From Parietichytrium sp. I65-24A (taxonomy: Eukaryota > Sar > Bigyra > Thraustochytrida > Thraustochytriidae): 64,000 nucleotides of DNA. The DNA is taken from positions 439,680-503,679 of the forward strand of contig BLSF01000018.1 in NCBI GenBank assembly GCA_012862575.1, read 5' to 3'. Positions within the stretch are counted from its first letter, which is position 1, and every line of letters starts with the position of its first letter. Position numbers and translations under genes: made by a program. The notes under the pieces were generated by a model, which ran no database searches, was not told where the DNA came from, and saw only the letters and a program-made list of their open reading frames with translations. Shown here one piece after another: positions 39,065 through 48,885 of this stretch.

Positions 39065-40528
39065 TTAAATTGGTAAAAGCGTGCGGACGACATACTTGTA
39101 GGCGATTCGCCACAAAGAGACCTTGCGGTGTACGGTGGGGTCGGGCTTTTTATGTGAAGAATACAGTTTAATGAGCTCCTCGTTGATGTCCTTGAGGATC
39201 TCCAAGCTGAATGCATGAAGTGGCGCGCTCTTCAGGTTCTCAGCTTTGAGCTTGGCAACCATGAACCCTTCGACAATCGCATGTCGACAGGAATTCTTTC
39301 TCTGCTTCTCCTTCTCCCAGGCCCGCTCGAATTCCACTGCAGACAAGAGCGCACAAGCGCGGCGGTGCGCGGCCTTGATGCCAGACGAATGGCGAATGAA
39401 TATCTCTAGCCTCAATAGCAAGGAAGCATGTGTGGAATCTCTAAGACGCCCGCATTTGGTTGGGCTGTATAACATTGCAAGGACCTCGAGATCCACAAGC
39501 TTGAGGTGCGCTTCATCGTCATCAAAGTTGGACGGATCTAGGTCAGCTATACGGGTCTCCGTATCGGCAACAGAATTCATAATCCGTAAAAGGCGTTCCA
39601 TCTCCATACTCTTTGCCAAAAACATCTTTAGGGATTCTGAGCTCTGAGTTGCTTGATGTGTGCTGTTTCTATGGTAGTCGTTGTTTTCGCTGTGGGCGCC
39701 ACTAGCAGCGTGATTGCACCCTTGGCCATTGCCGAGATTGCTGTCGCTGGCGCTACTGAACTGCGATAAGCTGGCTTGTGCCTGGGGCGCAAAGGGCATG
39801 GACTCCTCCCTGCTTGACTCGAGGCTCGAGCGCACAAAACCATTGTCCTCGTCGGCCGATCCAAATGACGCCTGCGACAGCGAGCCGAGCGAGCTGTTCA
39901 CCCTGCCTACCTCCGTCCCCGCGCGGATGGCATCGTAGTGCGCCCTGACTCTATCAAAGTACGCACCCTCATTCCTCAACCTCTGCACCCTGCGCACCTG
40001 CGCGTCGGTCAGATCAGCCAGGCTCGTACCCGCTATTCCCAGCCTCCGTCTCGCCGCTGCGTCCGCTACGTCCACAAACCCGCACCCCGCGCAGTGTACC
40101 AGCGCAGCCGCTCGCGTCACGCTCCTCCCCTGCTGCCCCGTTCCCGTTCCAGTTCCAGTTCCCGTTTCCGCCTCCATCTCCATCTCCATCTCCATGTCCA
40201 CCTCAACCTCCTCGCCATCGTCGCTCTCGCAGCCAGCGAACACCATCTCCCCGCGGCACGCGGCGCACGGCGCCAGTGCCTTGGCGCACATGAGGCACGC
40301 GAGTCGCGTGGTCTTTGTGGTCGCAATGTTGGTCTTCGTGGCGCTGTGGTCTCGGCGCCGCTCTTTCAAAAGCATCGCGCCGCCGTCCGCGGACCGCTGC
40401 GACTGCTGCGCGGGACCGCCCAAGTCGCGCAGCGCGGACCGCGGCCGCTTGCCCATGTCCAGCCAGCCCCTCGCCATGCCCGCCTCATCCGCCACGCCCA
40501 GCACCTCGCAGCTGGGGCAGTGCGCCAT
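39065..40528 (-). CDS. Unknown protein with Cys pairs (putative zinc-binding N-terminus)
   Basis: The open frame reaches 41029, but its first part is low-complexity and overlaps the end of the upstream WD40 gene, so I start at the ATG at 40528 (MAHCPSCEVLG), giving 487 residues. Four CxxC pairs lie in the first 170 residues (CPSC, CLMC, CAAC, CAGC), consistent with zinc ribbons, separated by an acidic Met/Glu repeat (EVEVDMEMEMEMEAE) and a Thr-Gly repeat. The middle is Ser/Gln/Asn-rich. The last 200 residues are helical and charged, and end VSLWRIAYKYVVRTLLPI. I do not recognise the family; a nucleic-acid or ubiquitin-related zinc ribbon is possible. The start could also lie in an undetected upstream exon. 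Confidence 0.6.
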   Translation of the reverse strand: MAHCPSCEVLGVADEAGMARGWLDMGKRPRSALRDLGGPAQQSQRSADGGAMLLKERRRDHSATKTNIATTKTTRLACLMCAKALAPCAACRGEMVFAGCESDDGEEVEVDMEMEMEMEAETGTGTGTGTGQQGRSVTRAAALVHCAGCGFVDVADAAARRRLGIAGTSLADLTDAQVRRVQRLRNEGAYFDRVRAHYDAIRAGTEVGRVNSSLGSLSQASFGSADEDNGFVRSSLESSREESMPFAPQAQASLSQFSSASDSNLGNGQGCNHAASGAHSENNDYHRNSTHQATQSSESLKMFLAKSMEMERLLRIMNSVADTETRIADLDPSNFDDDEAHLKLVDLEVLAMLYSPTKCGRLRDSTHASLLLRLEIFIRHSSGIKAAHRRACALLSAVEFERAWEKEKQRKNSCRHAIVEGFMVAKLKAENLKSAPLHAFSLEILKDINEELIKLYSSHKKPDPTVHRKVSLWRIAYKYVVRTLLPI

Positions 40529-40937
40529 GCCCTCCGCCTCCGCGTGCGCACACCACAGACACCGTGTGCGTATGTGCGTATGTGCGTGTGTACGCGCGTA
40601 TGAATGTGCGTGGGTGCGCAGAAGAAACAGGAGCGCGGAGCAAGGTGGCGTAGATGGCGAAGATGGACAAGGAGTGGGTGGGTGGGTGGGTGGGTTCCGG
40701 GCGGTCGTTTTGGGTTCCAAAGGCGGGGGAAGGAGGGCGCGGGGACGAATAGCCCGAATGGCTTTGAGCGTGACGAGGCCGAAAGGTTGTGCAAGTCGGA
40801 ACCCGCGTCGGGCGATATAATTGTGCGAGCTGAACCGTGGATGAGAATGGAATGAAGATGCGAATGCGAATGCGAATGTGAATGCGAATGCGGATGGGCA
40901 AGACGGCTGCGGCAGTGATGCTCTGGAGGTGTTGGCG
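40529..40937. other. Short intergenic region with GTGCGTAT and GTGGGTGG repeats
   Basis: About 410 bp between two tandem minus-strand genes. It holds TGTGCGTA repeats (about 40565-40610), a GGGTGGGTGGGT tract (about 40676-40695) and GAATGCGAATGC repeats (about 40858-40895). Confidence 0.6.
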
Positions 40938-42167
40938 CTAGGTCGAGGATACCGGCGCGTCCGCAGGCTCGGCTGGTTGCAGTTGCAGCGGTGTGAAGGC
41001 GACCTGGCCGACGATGGAAGTGGAGACAACGAGAGAATTGGACACGGACATGGATGTGCACGGCGAGCTCAAAGGAAGGCCTGTGTTCGATAGCTGCCGG
41101 CCAGCGTGGAGATCCCACGTGAGCAACGTATTGTCCTTGGATGCGGAGATGGCTCGCCGCGAGTCCGAAAGGAATGCGCAGCCCACCACATCCTGAAAGT
41201 GGCCATCGAGCTGGAAGATAGGATCGGAGGGCTTGCGCAGATCCCAGAGATAGACGCCGCACCCGGTCCCGTCGAACCCTTTGCAACCGGTGACAAGCAT
41301 GGGCGATGCAACGTCCATACAGGTGGCAAAATATGTGTAACCGCGAAGTTCCATCGCGCTCTTGCGAGAGCTGGAGCGCTCCCAGTCCCACAAGCGCACA
41401 GCCAGGTCTTCGCTCCCTTGGGCCAGTAGAGAAGTTCCCTCCATCGAAACGAATTTGAGGCACGTTACGATATTTCGAGGCTGGCGCCAGGAGCAAAGCA
41501 GGTTGTGAGTGCCAAGGTCCCACACCTTCACAGAGGTGTCGCGCGAGCCCGTCGCGAGCACAGTGTCGATATGGTCTCGACCATAGGCAGCAAGCGCAGA
41601 GACGGTCAACTCGTGAGCTTCCTCCCAGGTATGCATCGGGTCCTCTTGGATCTTGCCCGCGCTGCAGTCCCACAATTTGACGGATAGGTCTCTGCTTCCC
41701 GTTACGAGTGCTTCGCCCGAGTCGCTGCGGAGTGTGAGCGCACAAGTGACTGGCTTCGTATGAGGTCTAAAAGAGCTCTCTGGTTCGCTGCAATTCTGCC
41801 CATTAAACTCATACCCTCGGCCGCTGTCGGAAAAAACAAAGGCCTTGTTCGGGTCTTTCCTTGACCAGCAGCTGGTTAGTAAGGTTTCCCCGACGCGAGC
41901 ACCCCTACCTTGGTCTGGCTCGTCCGCGCCAACACGCTCATCGTGGTCCTCGTCAGCCCAGTTCGAGGTAGTGCTCTGAGACGCAGCCGCATATCTGCTC
42001 TTTGCCGACGCTCCTGCTCTCCCTGTCTGGCTTCTGCTTTGTGCTCCGCTTGCGCGAGTCCAGCTGAGCCGTGGCCAACGGCTCTTGGTCTGTGTCGGCG
42101 CCTCCTTCCCAGTTGCTGCGCCGAGGTCGCAGAGCGACTGTTGGCCGTTTGACTTTGAGTTTCCCAT
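40938..42167 (-). CDS. WDR31: WDR31-like WD40 propeller with an N-myristoylation signal
   Basis: An ATG at 42167 gives 409 residues. The N-terminus MGNSKS fits the N-myristoylation consensus (Gly2, Ser6). A basic, disordered region follows to about residue 125. Six WD-type repeats then fill the rest, for example LVTGSRDLSVKLWD, LATGSRDTSVKVWD, LAQGSEDLAVRLWD and ISASKDNTLLTWD. A segment with CKGFDGTGCGVYLWDLRK and a DGHFQDV continuation resembles the corresponding part of human WDR31, which also starts with a short MGK-type leader. WDR31 acts in cilium assembly in animals, so this gene may point to a flagellated life stage. The family assignment rests on these remembered similarities and is less certain than the fold. 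Confidence 0.7.
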   Translation of the reverse strand: MGNSKSNGQQSLCDLGAATGKEAPTQTKSRWPRLSWTRASGAQSRSQTGRAGASAKSRYAAASQSTTSNWADEDHDERVGADEPDQGRGARVGETLLTSCWSRKDPNKAFVFSDSGRGYEFNGQNCSEPESSFRPHTKPVTCALTLRSDSGEALVTGSRDLSVKLWDCSAGKIQEDPMHTWEEAHELTVSALAAYGRDHIDTVLATGSRDTSVKVWDLGTHNLLCSWRQPRNIVTCLKFVSMEGTSLLAQGSEDLAVRLWDWERSSSRKSAMELRGYTYFATCMDVASPMLVTGCKGFDGTGCGVYLWDLRKPSDPIFQLDGHFQDVVGCAFLSDSRRAISASKDNTLLTWDLHAGRQLSNTGLPLSSPCTSMSVSNSLVVSTSIVGQVAFTPLQLQPAEPADAPVSST

Positions 42168-42898
42168 AGCTTTAAATTAAAACGATTCGCACGCGCCCGC
42201 CTCCGCTGCGCGCATCGCTTCTGGAGCGCTGTGTACGTGGCTTGCAAAGGAATGTGTCTGCCTTGATCGATTGTGTCATCAAATACATAGTGTCACTATG
42301 GGCCGGCTGATACTGGGTAACGGTCTTGTGCGAAAGCGTAAGAAGCAGTGCAAGGGCAGACGAAGTAGAGCAAACAGCTTTGACGAAACCGACAGAGAAG
42401 AGAAAGAAAAAGAGGGAAAAAGAAAGTATACCTGCATGAGAAATCGACTCGCAACGAGTCGTAGTGGATGAATGTATTGTATGTAATTGGGCCTCGCGAA
42501 GCGGCGATGTGCTCGCCATGCTCTTCACGGGAAAAGAACTGATATGAAAGAAGATACATTGGGGCGAGAAGACGGCGTTCATTAAAAAAAATGATGCTGT
42601 CGACAGCAGTGTTGCTGTGTGAACCTCGCCCCGCATTTCCAAAATTGGTTTCAAAATGGGTGAAACAACCTTCGAGAGAACTCTCGGTGTAACCCAATTG
42701 TAAGCGCAAACCCCACCCCTCTATTCCGGGAAAAACCTCAGCCTTGCGACAGGAGGGGAACAGGAGGAGGTGCATGGCTCAAATGTAAAACAAAACGCAT
42801 AAGACTGCAAAACGCAGTAAAGTACCGAATGAAACGCCGAATAAAAGCGAATCGTTGAGATGAGAGGCCGCATTCCCTCCATCCGGGGCAAAACTCAT
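42168..42898. other. Intergenic region between histidine kinase stop and WD40 start
   Basis: About 730 bp between tandem minus-strand genes. A 160-codon minus-strand opening (42654-42172) starts with TTG and has no recognised domain, so I do not call it. The part next to 42167 should contain the promoter of the WD40 gene. Confidence 0.5.
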
Positions 42899-44956
42899 CT
42901 ATTCCTCAAACCTGCTCTTGCAGCTCCTAAACTCTTCAGGCTTTCCTAGTCGATGAAGAAGTTGTACGAGTCTAGACGTGTTGACAGGCTTTGCGAGAAA
43001 TTCGTCTGCTCCAAGGGACTTGAATTTTTCAATATCTCGGAGGGAAGCATTCCCAGAGCACATGATGATTGGAGATGTGTAACCGTTTGCGCGGGCCTGC
43101 TCCAAAGCTTCTGAACCCGAGAGAACGGGCATCACATCGTCGAGCAATGTCACGAATCTTGGGGAGCCGGGCGCTGGCAAGTCTGAACTGTTGACATCCA
43201 ACGAAGTCACAAAGTCTAAATAAGCGCGGCCATCGAGGAAGTGGCGGCACGAACCTACATTCCTCTTGCGCAGAAGATGAATCATCAACGTTGCGATGGT
43301 GAGATCATCCTCCACCAACAACACGTGCACGTGGGACAGGTCACAATCAGAGGAAACTTCCGCAGGGTTAATATCCGCGCAAGGTTTCGAACGCGAAGTA
43401 CCCACTGGCTCCGAATCCTCGCTTGATGACGAACTATCCATCTTTTCAGATAATTGGCGTTCTGGGACCCGAGCTGGCAGAGTGAAAGAGATTGACGTCC
43501 CCTGGCCGGTGCAGCTGCGGACTGAGACCCAGCCGCCATGGTTCTCGATGATGCGCTTGGAGATTACGAGACCGAGTCCAGCGCCCATACCCTTCTGAAG
43601 TCTGCTTGGAGTAACCTGTTGGTAAGGATGGAACAAGCGGCCAAGTTCGGCCTTAGAGATGCCGCACCCAGTGTCTTGTACCGAGACGGTCACAAATTTG
43701 TCGGATGATGCAGGGCCCCCTTCCAATGGCTCGCTGTCGGTGCCTGTGAGTCTTGGAAAGTCGATCAGAGCATCGCTCAAGGCGGAATCGCATACGCTGA
43801 CGTGCACAGAACCCTTTGGTGGGGTGAACTTGAACGCATTGTTCAAAAAGTTCGCCAAGACCTGCTCGATTCTTGGGCCATCACCATCGACAAAGGCAGT
43901 TCGACAATTCTCCGATGAGTTGGTGTAAGTGAGATTGATGTCCTTCATGCTCGCAGCTACCTGGGACTGAAGAACCGCATTTTGAACAACGCTGTTCAAG
44001 TTGATCGAGGTCTTTTCCAGATTAAACATCCCGTGCTCAATGCGAGAGAGGTCAATCGTGTTGTCAAGCACACGCCTCGCTCGATGCACACTGGAAACGA
44101 TTACATCCATCATCTGTGAAAAGTCGCTAGATTGACCAGCTACCTCCACGAGGTCCTCCAAGCGCTCAAGGCCTAGGCTGATGGTGTTGAGAGGGTTCCT
44201 AACTTCATGGAGAATGTAAGACAGGAAATCTGTTGTCGTTTGAGCACGGTCACTTGCATTGATTTGCTTGACGTCTTTAGAAACGGTCAATTTGCCGCCT
44301 TTGTGCAGCTTTTTGTCGACCTGAAACGGTGACATTGGAGGTTTGAGACATAATTCCGGAGCACCCGATACTTCGGAGAGTTTCGACTGCACGAAAGCAA
44401 GCTTCTTTTCGCCCGAGACTTCAGCAATGCAGAGCAAAGACAGACGGGTGGAGAAAACCTTGGAGTCGCTAGAGCAGGGATTCTCGGCCCGATCGAACGC
44501 AAGCGCCATCTGCTTCTCGCTCAAAGGCTCCGAAACGTTTTGCACTGCTCTCACAAGCGACAAGACCCAGCTGTGTACTTTCTCTGCATCTTTGCAGCCG
44601 CTCCACAGCATCGCTCCGCGTCCCACACCCATTCTCGCCTCAAGGTCGCCAATGGCATTCGACACGACGCCTCCATCCATGTCTACCAAAAACATACACG
44701 ACTCGTGAAACGATACTCTCCGCAGCACATGAAACACGTGAATTGCGTCTTGAACGTCCATCCTCAGCAGTGACCCGTCGTACCCAAAAGGCATCGCCCT
44801 CAGCTCCTTCAGCTCGATCTGATTATTGGGGATCCCGACAGTCTCATCAGAGCAGTACTCCATCGCCTCATCGCCAGCGCTCGGGCATGCGTCTTCACAC
44901 TCTTCCAGCAGCCCCTTCTCCAGGCTGGGAAGCTCTTCCAGTCTTTTCGCCGCCAT
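42899..44956 (-). CDS. Soluble hybrid histidine kinase with receiver domain
   Basis: An ATG at 44956 gives 685 residues. There is no membrane segment. An N-terminal region (about 50-190) looks like a PAS-type sensor, though divergent. The kinase core follows: H-box HEVRNPLN with phospho-acceptor His250, N-box NFLNNAFKF, G1 DTGCGIS and G2 GAGLGLVISK, and a C-terminal receiver domain with phospho-acceptor Asp606 in LLDDVMP and conserved VEDD, SG and KP residues. All catalytic positions look intact. It should sense a cytosolic signal, autophosphorylate, and relay phosphate to its own receiver and then to an HPt protein encoded elsewhere. Such kinases occur in fungi, plants, slime moulds and several stramenopiles but not in animals. 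Confidence 0.92.
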   Translation of the reverse strand: MAAKRLEELPSLEKGLLEECEDACPSAGDEAMEYCSDETVGIPNNQIELKELRAMPFGYDGSLLRMDVQDAIHVFHVLRRVSFHESCMFLVDMDGGVVSNAIGDLEARMGVGRGAMLWSGCKDAEKVHSWVLSLVRAVQNVSEPLSEKQMALAFDRAENPCSSDSKVFSTRLSLLCIAEVSGEKKLAFVQSKLSEVSGAPELCLKPPMSPFQVDKKLHKGGKLTVSKDVKQINASDRAQTTTDFLSYILHEVRNPLNTISLGLERLEDLVEVAGQSSDFSQMMDVIVSSVHRARRVLDNTIDLSRIEHGMFNLEKTSINLNSVVQNAVLQSQVAASMKDINLTYTNSSENCRTAFVDGDGPRIEQVLANFLNNAFKFTPPKGSVHVSVCDSALSDALIDFPRLTGTDSEPLEGGPASSDKFVTVSVQDTGCGISKAELGRLFHPYQQVTPSRLQKGMGAGLGLVISKRIIENHGGWVSVRSCTGQGTSISFTLPARVPERQLSEKMDSSSSSEDSEPVGTSRSKPCADINPAEVSSDCDLSHVHVLLVEDDLTIATLMIHLLRKRNVGSCRHFLDGRAYLDFVTSLDVNSSDLPAPGSPRFVTLLDDVMPVLSGSEALEQARANGYTSPIIMCSGNASLRDIEKFKSLGADEFLAKPVNTSRLVQLLHRLGKPEEFRSCKSRFEE

Positions 44957-47344
44957 TTCCGCAGCCTATACCGAGAAAAAAAAAAATAGCGCCTCGCGCA
45001 CTAATATACCGACCGACTGGCGCCAACGTACGCCAGCGTGCCTGCCTCTGCCGCGCCCGCGGACTTTTTTTCCTTTTCTTCTTTGCTCGCCTTCTCTTTC
45101 CCCCGCGTACCCCTCTCGTACGCCACCTCCCTTCCTTCTCCTGCTTCCGGCTGCCCTAGATGGACTAGCAGCTCTTTGCCGATGGCGCCGCGGCGAGCCC
45201 TGCCCTCTGCAACCCTCTTCCGCACTGACAAACGCCTGGCCGAGATCCGCTCGGCGGTCTCCAGCGGGGACTTGAGGTTAGGTGCGCGCGTATGCTCCTG
45301 GCTCGCTATTCGCCGGTGAATGAGGAACTTGCTCTGTAGTGAGGGGAAGGAAAAGAGAGGGAGAAGAGGAAGAAGGAGAAAGTGGGGGAGAGAGAGACAG
45401 AGAGAGAGACAGACAGAGAGAGAGACGGAGAGAGACAGAGAGAAAAGGGAAAGGGAAAGAGAAAGAGAAAGAAAATGAGAGGGAGATGGTGAGAGAGGGG
45501 GGGCAGAGAGGGAGGAGAGGGAAGGAAGGGTTTTCATTTTAGTGTTTTACGTAAAATAACGCTTATGGTCCTGGGTGGCGACATGTGCGTGTTTAGGAAG
45601 AAAAACAATTCCCCGATCTGGTTGTAGCTTAGAACTTAGATGGACTTATGAGGGCGGAGAGAGAGGGGCGGGAGGAGATGTGAGGGGCCCTCCGTGGGGG
45701 AGCTTCTCCCTCACAACTCAGATGGCAATCAGTCTGCCCTCAATCGCCTGATGCCTCTAAATTTCTGAGTAAATTGTTAGTGGTGTGGCAGTTTTTTCCT
45801 TCTTGGGGAACGCTATTGTTCTGTCTGAGCGTACATTAGCTGCCAGTAAGTGTAGGGGACTGACTAATCGCCGTTGGAGTTTGTCACCCCTCTTCTACGA
45901 ATAGACTAGTATCAGAACGTCTTTCGCAACAGAGGATTGTGGGAAGTGCTATACAGAATGCATAACAAACGGCGGTCACGGTTGAAAATAGTAACATATC
46001 CTACTTTTCACGTGCAAGGCACTAAGCAGATTATGGTAGGGGAAACCATTCGTTGATTTGTATCGATAATGTTCTTCACACTACTTGGAAAGTAGGATAC
46101 GGTAAGGCTACCTTCCAACAATGTTATTTCAGAATTCAGATCAAGTTACTGCAATTGCAGGAAGTATTTAATCATTGATAAATGTGAGGCTAACGCTTAC
46201 GCGAGTGTTGACGTTCAGTCGCAGCCCAAGAAAAGAGACCTATTATTGTCTTTCAGAAATTTATGAATTAACTGTAAATCACGTGAAAGTTTTTTTGGTT
46301 AAAAAAACAAATAAGGAATTGTGGATGCGTGGACCGCAAATGTCCGCACGACACGTTGCGACGGGATGCAAAATTTGGCAAGCACTTGGAAACGAACCTG
46401 GCTTCACCTGGGACGCCAATTGTCGATTCTTCAAGAGTCGTTAGTAATGACGCTGTTTATGGTAAAAAATCTGTTCTGACATTCTGTTCATTGATTGATG
46501 ATGATTGATGATTGATCATCAGTTCTGACAGTGAATTCTGTTTTAAAATTCTTTAAATAAATGATTGATTTAAAAGAGAATGAGGACAAAAAGAGGTGCG
46601 CGCCGCAATGTCGCAGTTCCCGATCCCTCAAATCAGAGTCCCCGCTTCGACTAGGCTTTGATTTCAACGGGTTTGCTCACCCAACCCGGGGTTACAGCTC
46701 GCTCAGTTCCGGCGGAGACGAAGGTCTATCGGGCGACGAAGGACACTGTCAGTGGGTATCTGTAACCGTTGCCATAGCTCGACGGTTCGAGTCGAAGACT
46801 TAGGCTGGCAAGTCTGGCAAGAATAGACAGCCCTGCAGGATCTCCGTAAATATGCAACCCACTTCCGAATCGAAGCAAATCGCGCTGCCGTTTGTGATTA
46901 GACCGAACTTGTGGCATGCTGGTAACGCTGAGCCAGACGCGCGGAAACACAAAACAAAACCTCAGAATCGGAATCTGCGAGCCCATCAAAAACCAACAAG
47001 GAGCAACCTCTCGATATTAAAAGCCCACACATCTTATGTAGGAATCGTTTATCTCGACCGTCCACAGAGTTCACGAACCTGGGAAACCTGGGAACAAGTC
47101 GAGAATTGGCACCGGAAAACAATTTTAAATAAAAGAATTTTAAACAAAGATGTTTTCCTTTTATTGACCTATCAGATGTAAAAGCTTCCCTTCATTGGGT
47201 AGCGAACGTCATCGCAGAGCCCACCCCGACTACACCAAGCTCCGATAGAACAAAATTTTTGAAGGGGAAACTCGACAGAAACATACAGGGGTTTTCAACC
47301 ATAAGACACAAAACATTGATCTCCAGCTCTTTGCGCTCATCGGG
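44957..47344. other. 2.4 kb gene-poor region, purine-rich then AT-rich
   Basis: Next to the histidine kinase start is GC-rich sequence with an ATG-started 45-codon frame (45182-45319) that could be a first exon but has no visible continuation. A GA-rich tract follows (about 45340-45535). From about 45540 to 47340 base composition shifts toward A+T and only short openings occur, for example 46175-46444 (TTG start) and 46561-46803. I recognise no gene or RNA. Confidence 0.55.
45340..45535. repeat. Purine-rich (GA/GAGAGACAGA) low-complexity tract
   Basis: Almost pure purine on the plus strand over about 195 bp, with many GAGAGACAGA-like units. Confidence 0.85.
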
Positions 47345-48079
47345 TTAAAAGATGTACGTGTCCTGAGTTACCTTTGCCTTTTCTTCATCATCGTATTCGT
47401 CCTCAGTTTTAAACTTGGTAAAAGTCACGAAAAAGCCAACGAAGCAAAACAACGAGGCCAGTATAGCCATAATGAGGCTTGGCCCACTCGACGTAACGAC
47501 GACTTCCTCCCCATTGATGTACCCATTCGTCGTACCATCGCATGATCCAAGATTTTTCGAGTCCACTTCCACGAACCCGTATCCGGTATAAATGCCAGCA
47601 TCCATGCACACGGCTTCTGCGTTGCTCTTGAAGTCAAGTGTAAAGCTAAAGATCCACACCAATAAGGAGAACGCGAATGCAACAAAGGTAAAAATCCTTG
47701 CAGGTAAAACTTTCTCGACGCAGGAAGAAACAAACAGACTTGCAATGAGGCAAAATACGGTTCCGGCAGCGCAAACCTGCATCACACGACGCTTCGGGTC
47801 ATTAAGCACATCTTCCGGAAAGAATAGAGAGTTCAGGCCATCCAGGATCTCATCTTTGCTCGACTGGACTTCAGTCTGGTCTACTCCCTTAAAGAGCACA
47901 GTGTCATCTGAACCAAGAAGCGTCCATTTCTCCAAGAAGACGTTGTTGCCCAACGACAACAGAGCCGTCGAGTCGCTCGCGTAGTACGTGAACTTTATCC
48001 ACAGCGGCGTCGCGTACGCTGCCATTGCAAGCAGTAGCGCGAGGCAGTTCGCACAGTTGATCATAAAATACCGCCCCAT
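47345..48079 (-). CDS. Small four-pass membrane protein, unknown family
   Basis: The frame opens with TTG at 48100; the ATG at 48079 gives 244 residues. Four hydrophobic helices are clear: about 7-28, 108-130, 137-158 and 210-232. The order is N-in, a large first loop of about 75 residues, a short turn, and a second loop with two Cys residues (VCMDAG and LGSCDG). This is a claudin/tetraspanin-like layout, but the diagnostic W-GLW-C-C and CCG motifs are absent. The C-terminal tail is acidic (EDEYDDEEK). Function unknown. Confidence 0.7.
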   Translation of the reverse strand: MGRYFMINCANCLALLLAMAAYATPLWIKFTYYASDSTALLSLGNNVFLEKWTLLGSDDTVLFKGVDQTEVQSSKDEILDGLNSLFFPEDVLNDPKRRVMQVCAAGTVFCLIASLFVSSCVEKVLPARIFTFVAFAFSLLVWIFSFTLDFKSNAEAVCMDAGIYTGYGFVEVDSKNLGSCDGTTNGYINGEEVVVTSSGPSLIMAILASLFCFVGFFVTFTKFKTEDEYDDEEKAKVTQDTYIF

Positions 48080-48885
48080 CCTCGCAACTTTCAGAGACAA
48101 CGAGACTTTACTTCGGCGTCGCAGAGCCCCGCGTGTTCGAGCTTACTTTCCCCGCGCCTTCCGTGATCAATCAAGCCCGTCTGCTCCCACGCCTTCGCAC
48201 AGCCCTTGCGTCCAACTTGACACTGGTGCGCACGTGCGCTGGGTATGCACCAAGTATCCCTACAATTATCCATACACATAGTTTAACAACACTGGCGAAA
48301 AAGGCACCCCGCTATGACGGGTGCTACCACCATTCACTACCCTTCGCTCTCATTGGGCGAAAGTAATACGACCATGTCCTATGAGTTGACTTTTGGCCCG
48401 CGAAGTGCTTAGTTCACTCCACAACGTGTGCACCGAAGGTTCACTTAGGAATAGATAGATAGATTGATTGATTGAGATAAGCTCTGGCTAGCTAGCTAGA
48501 GTAGCTCCAGAGCAAGTAGAGAAAGTAGAGATCGAGCTCAAAGAGGATCCTGAGCTGGCACGATCTGGCAAGTCTGGCTGCCAAACGAAGCCGTGAGATC
48601 TTGTGCCGGTTGTGAGTATGTACGTACCAGGTACTTAGTGGTGAATACTGTGTACGTACTGGGCCAAAAGATGTGAACACAGGGCCAAAAGATGCGAATA
48701 CAACATGTGCAACTCTAAGGGAGATGATTGATTGACACTTTCGACCTTTTTATTCTTTTTTTTACGTTCATTGTTCATGAACAATGAACGTGAATGGACG
48801 CCACGAAACAGAGAAGTATCTTCTCGATATAATTCTCGGTAAAAACAGCGAGCTTGCGAGTATACGCAGCAGTGTAGAGTGTTAG
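48080..48885. promoter_or_regulatory. Divergent intergenic region with a perfect 28-nt palindrome
   Basis: The region separates the starts of the tetraspan and DUF423 genes. It holds an inverted repeat GCTCTGG/CCAGAGC (48481-48487 with 48507-48513), GATAGATAGATTGATTGATTG simple sequence, a GTAC-rich patch (about 48618-48660) and a perfect 28-nt palindrome (48764-48791) about 95 bp before the DUF423 start. Confidence 0.6.
48764..48791. repeat. Perfect 28-nt palindrome
   Basis: Half-site ACGTTCATTGTTCA is followed directly by its reverse complement. With one wobble the symmetry extends to 48761-48794. It could extrude as a hairpin or be a dimeric factor site. Confidence 0.9.

Noticed and set aside
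40529-41029. N-terminal extension of the Cys-pair protein frame
   Set aside because: Low-complexity, non-ATG start, and overlaps the end of the WD40 gene in another frame on the same strand.
42172-42654. 160-codon minus-strand opening upstream of the histidine kinase stop
   Set aside because: TTG start, Ser/Phe-rich, no recognisable domain.
45182-45319. 45-codon ATG frame near the histidine kinase start
   Set aside because: Could be a first exon, but I found no downstream exon to continue it.
46561-46850. Sequence with a GGTTCGAGTC element, considered as a tRNA
   Set aside because: No acceptor stem or anticodon arm could be paired around it.
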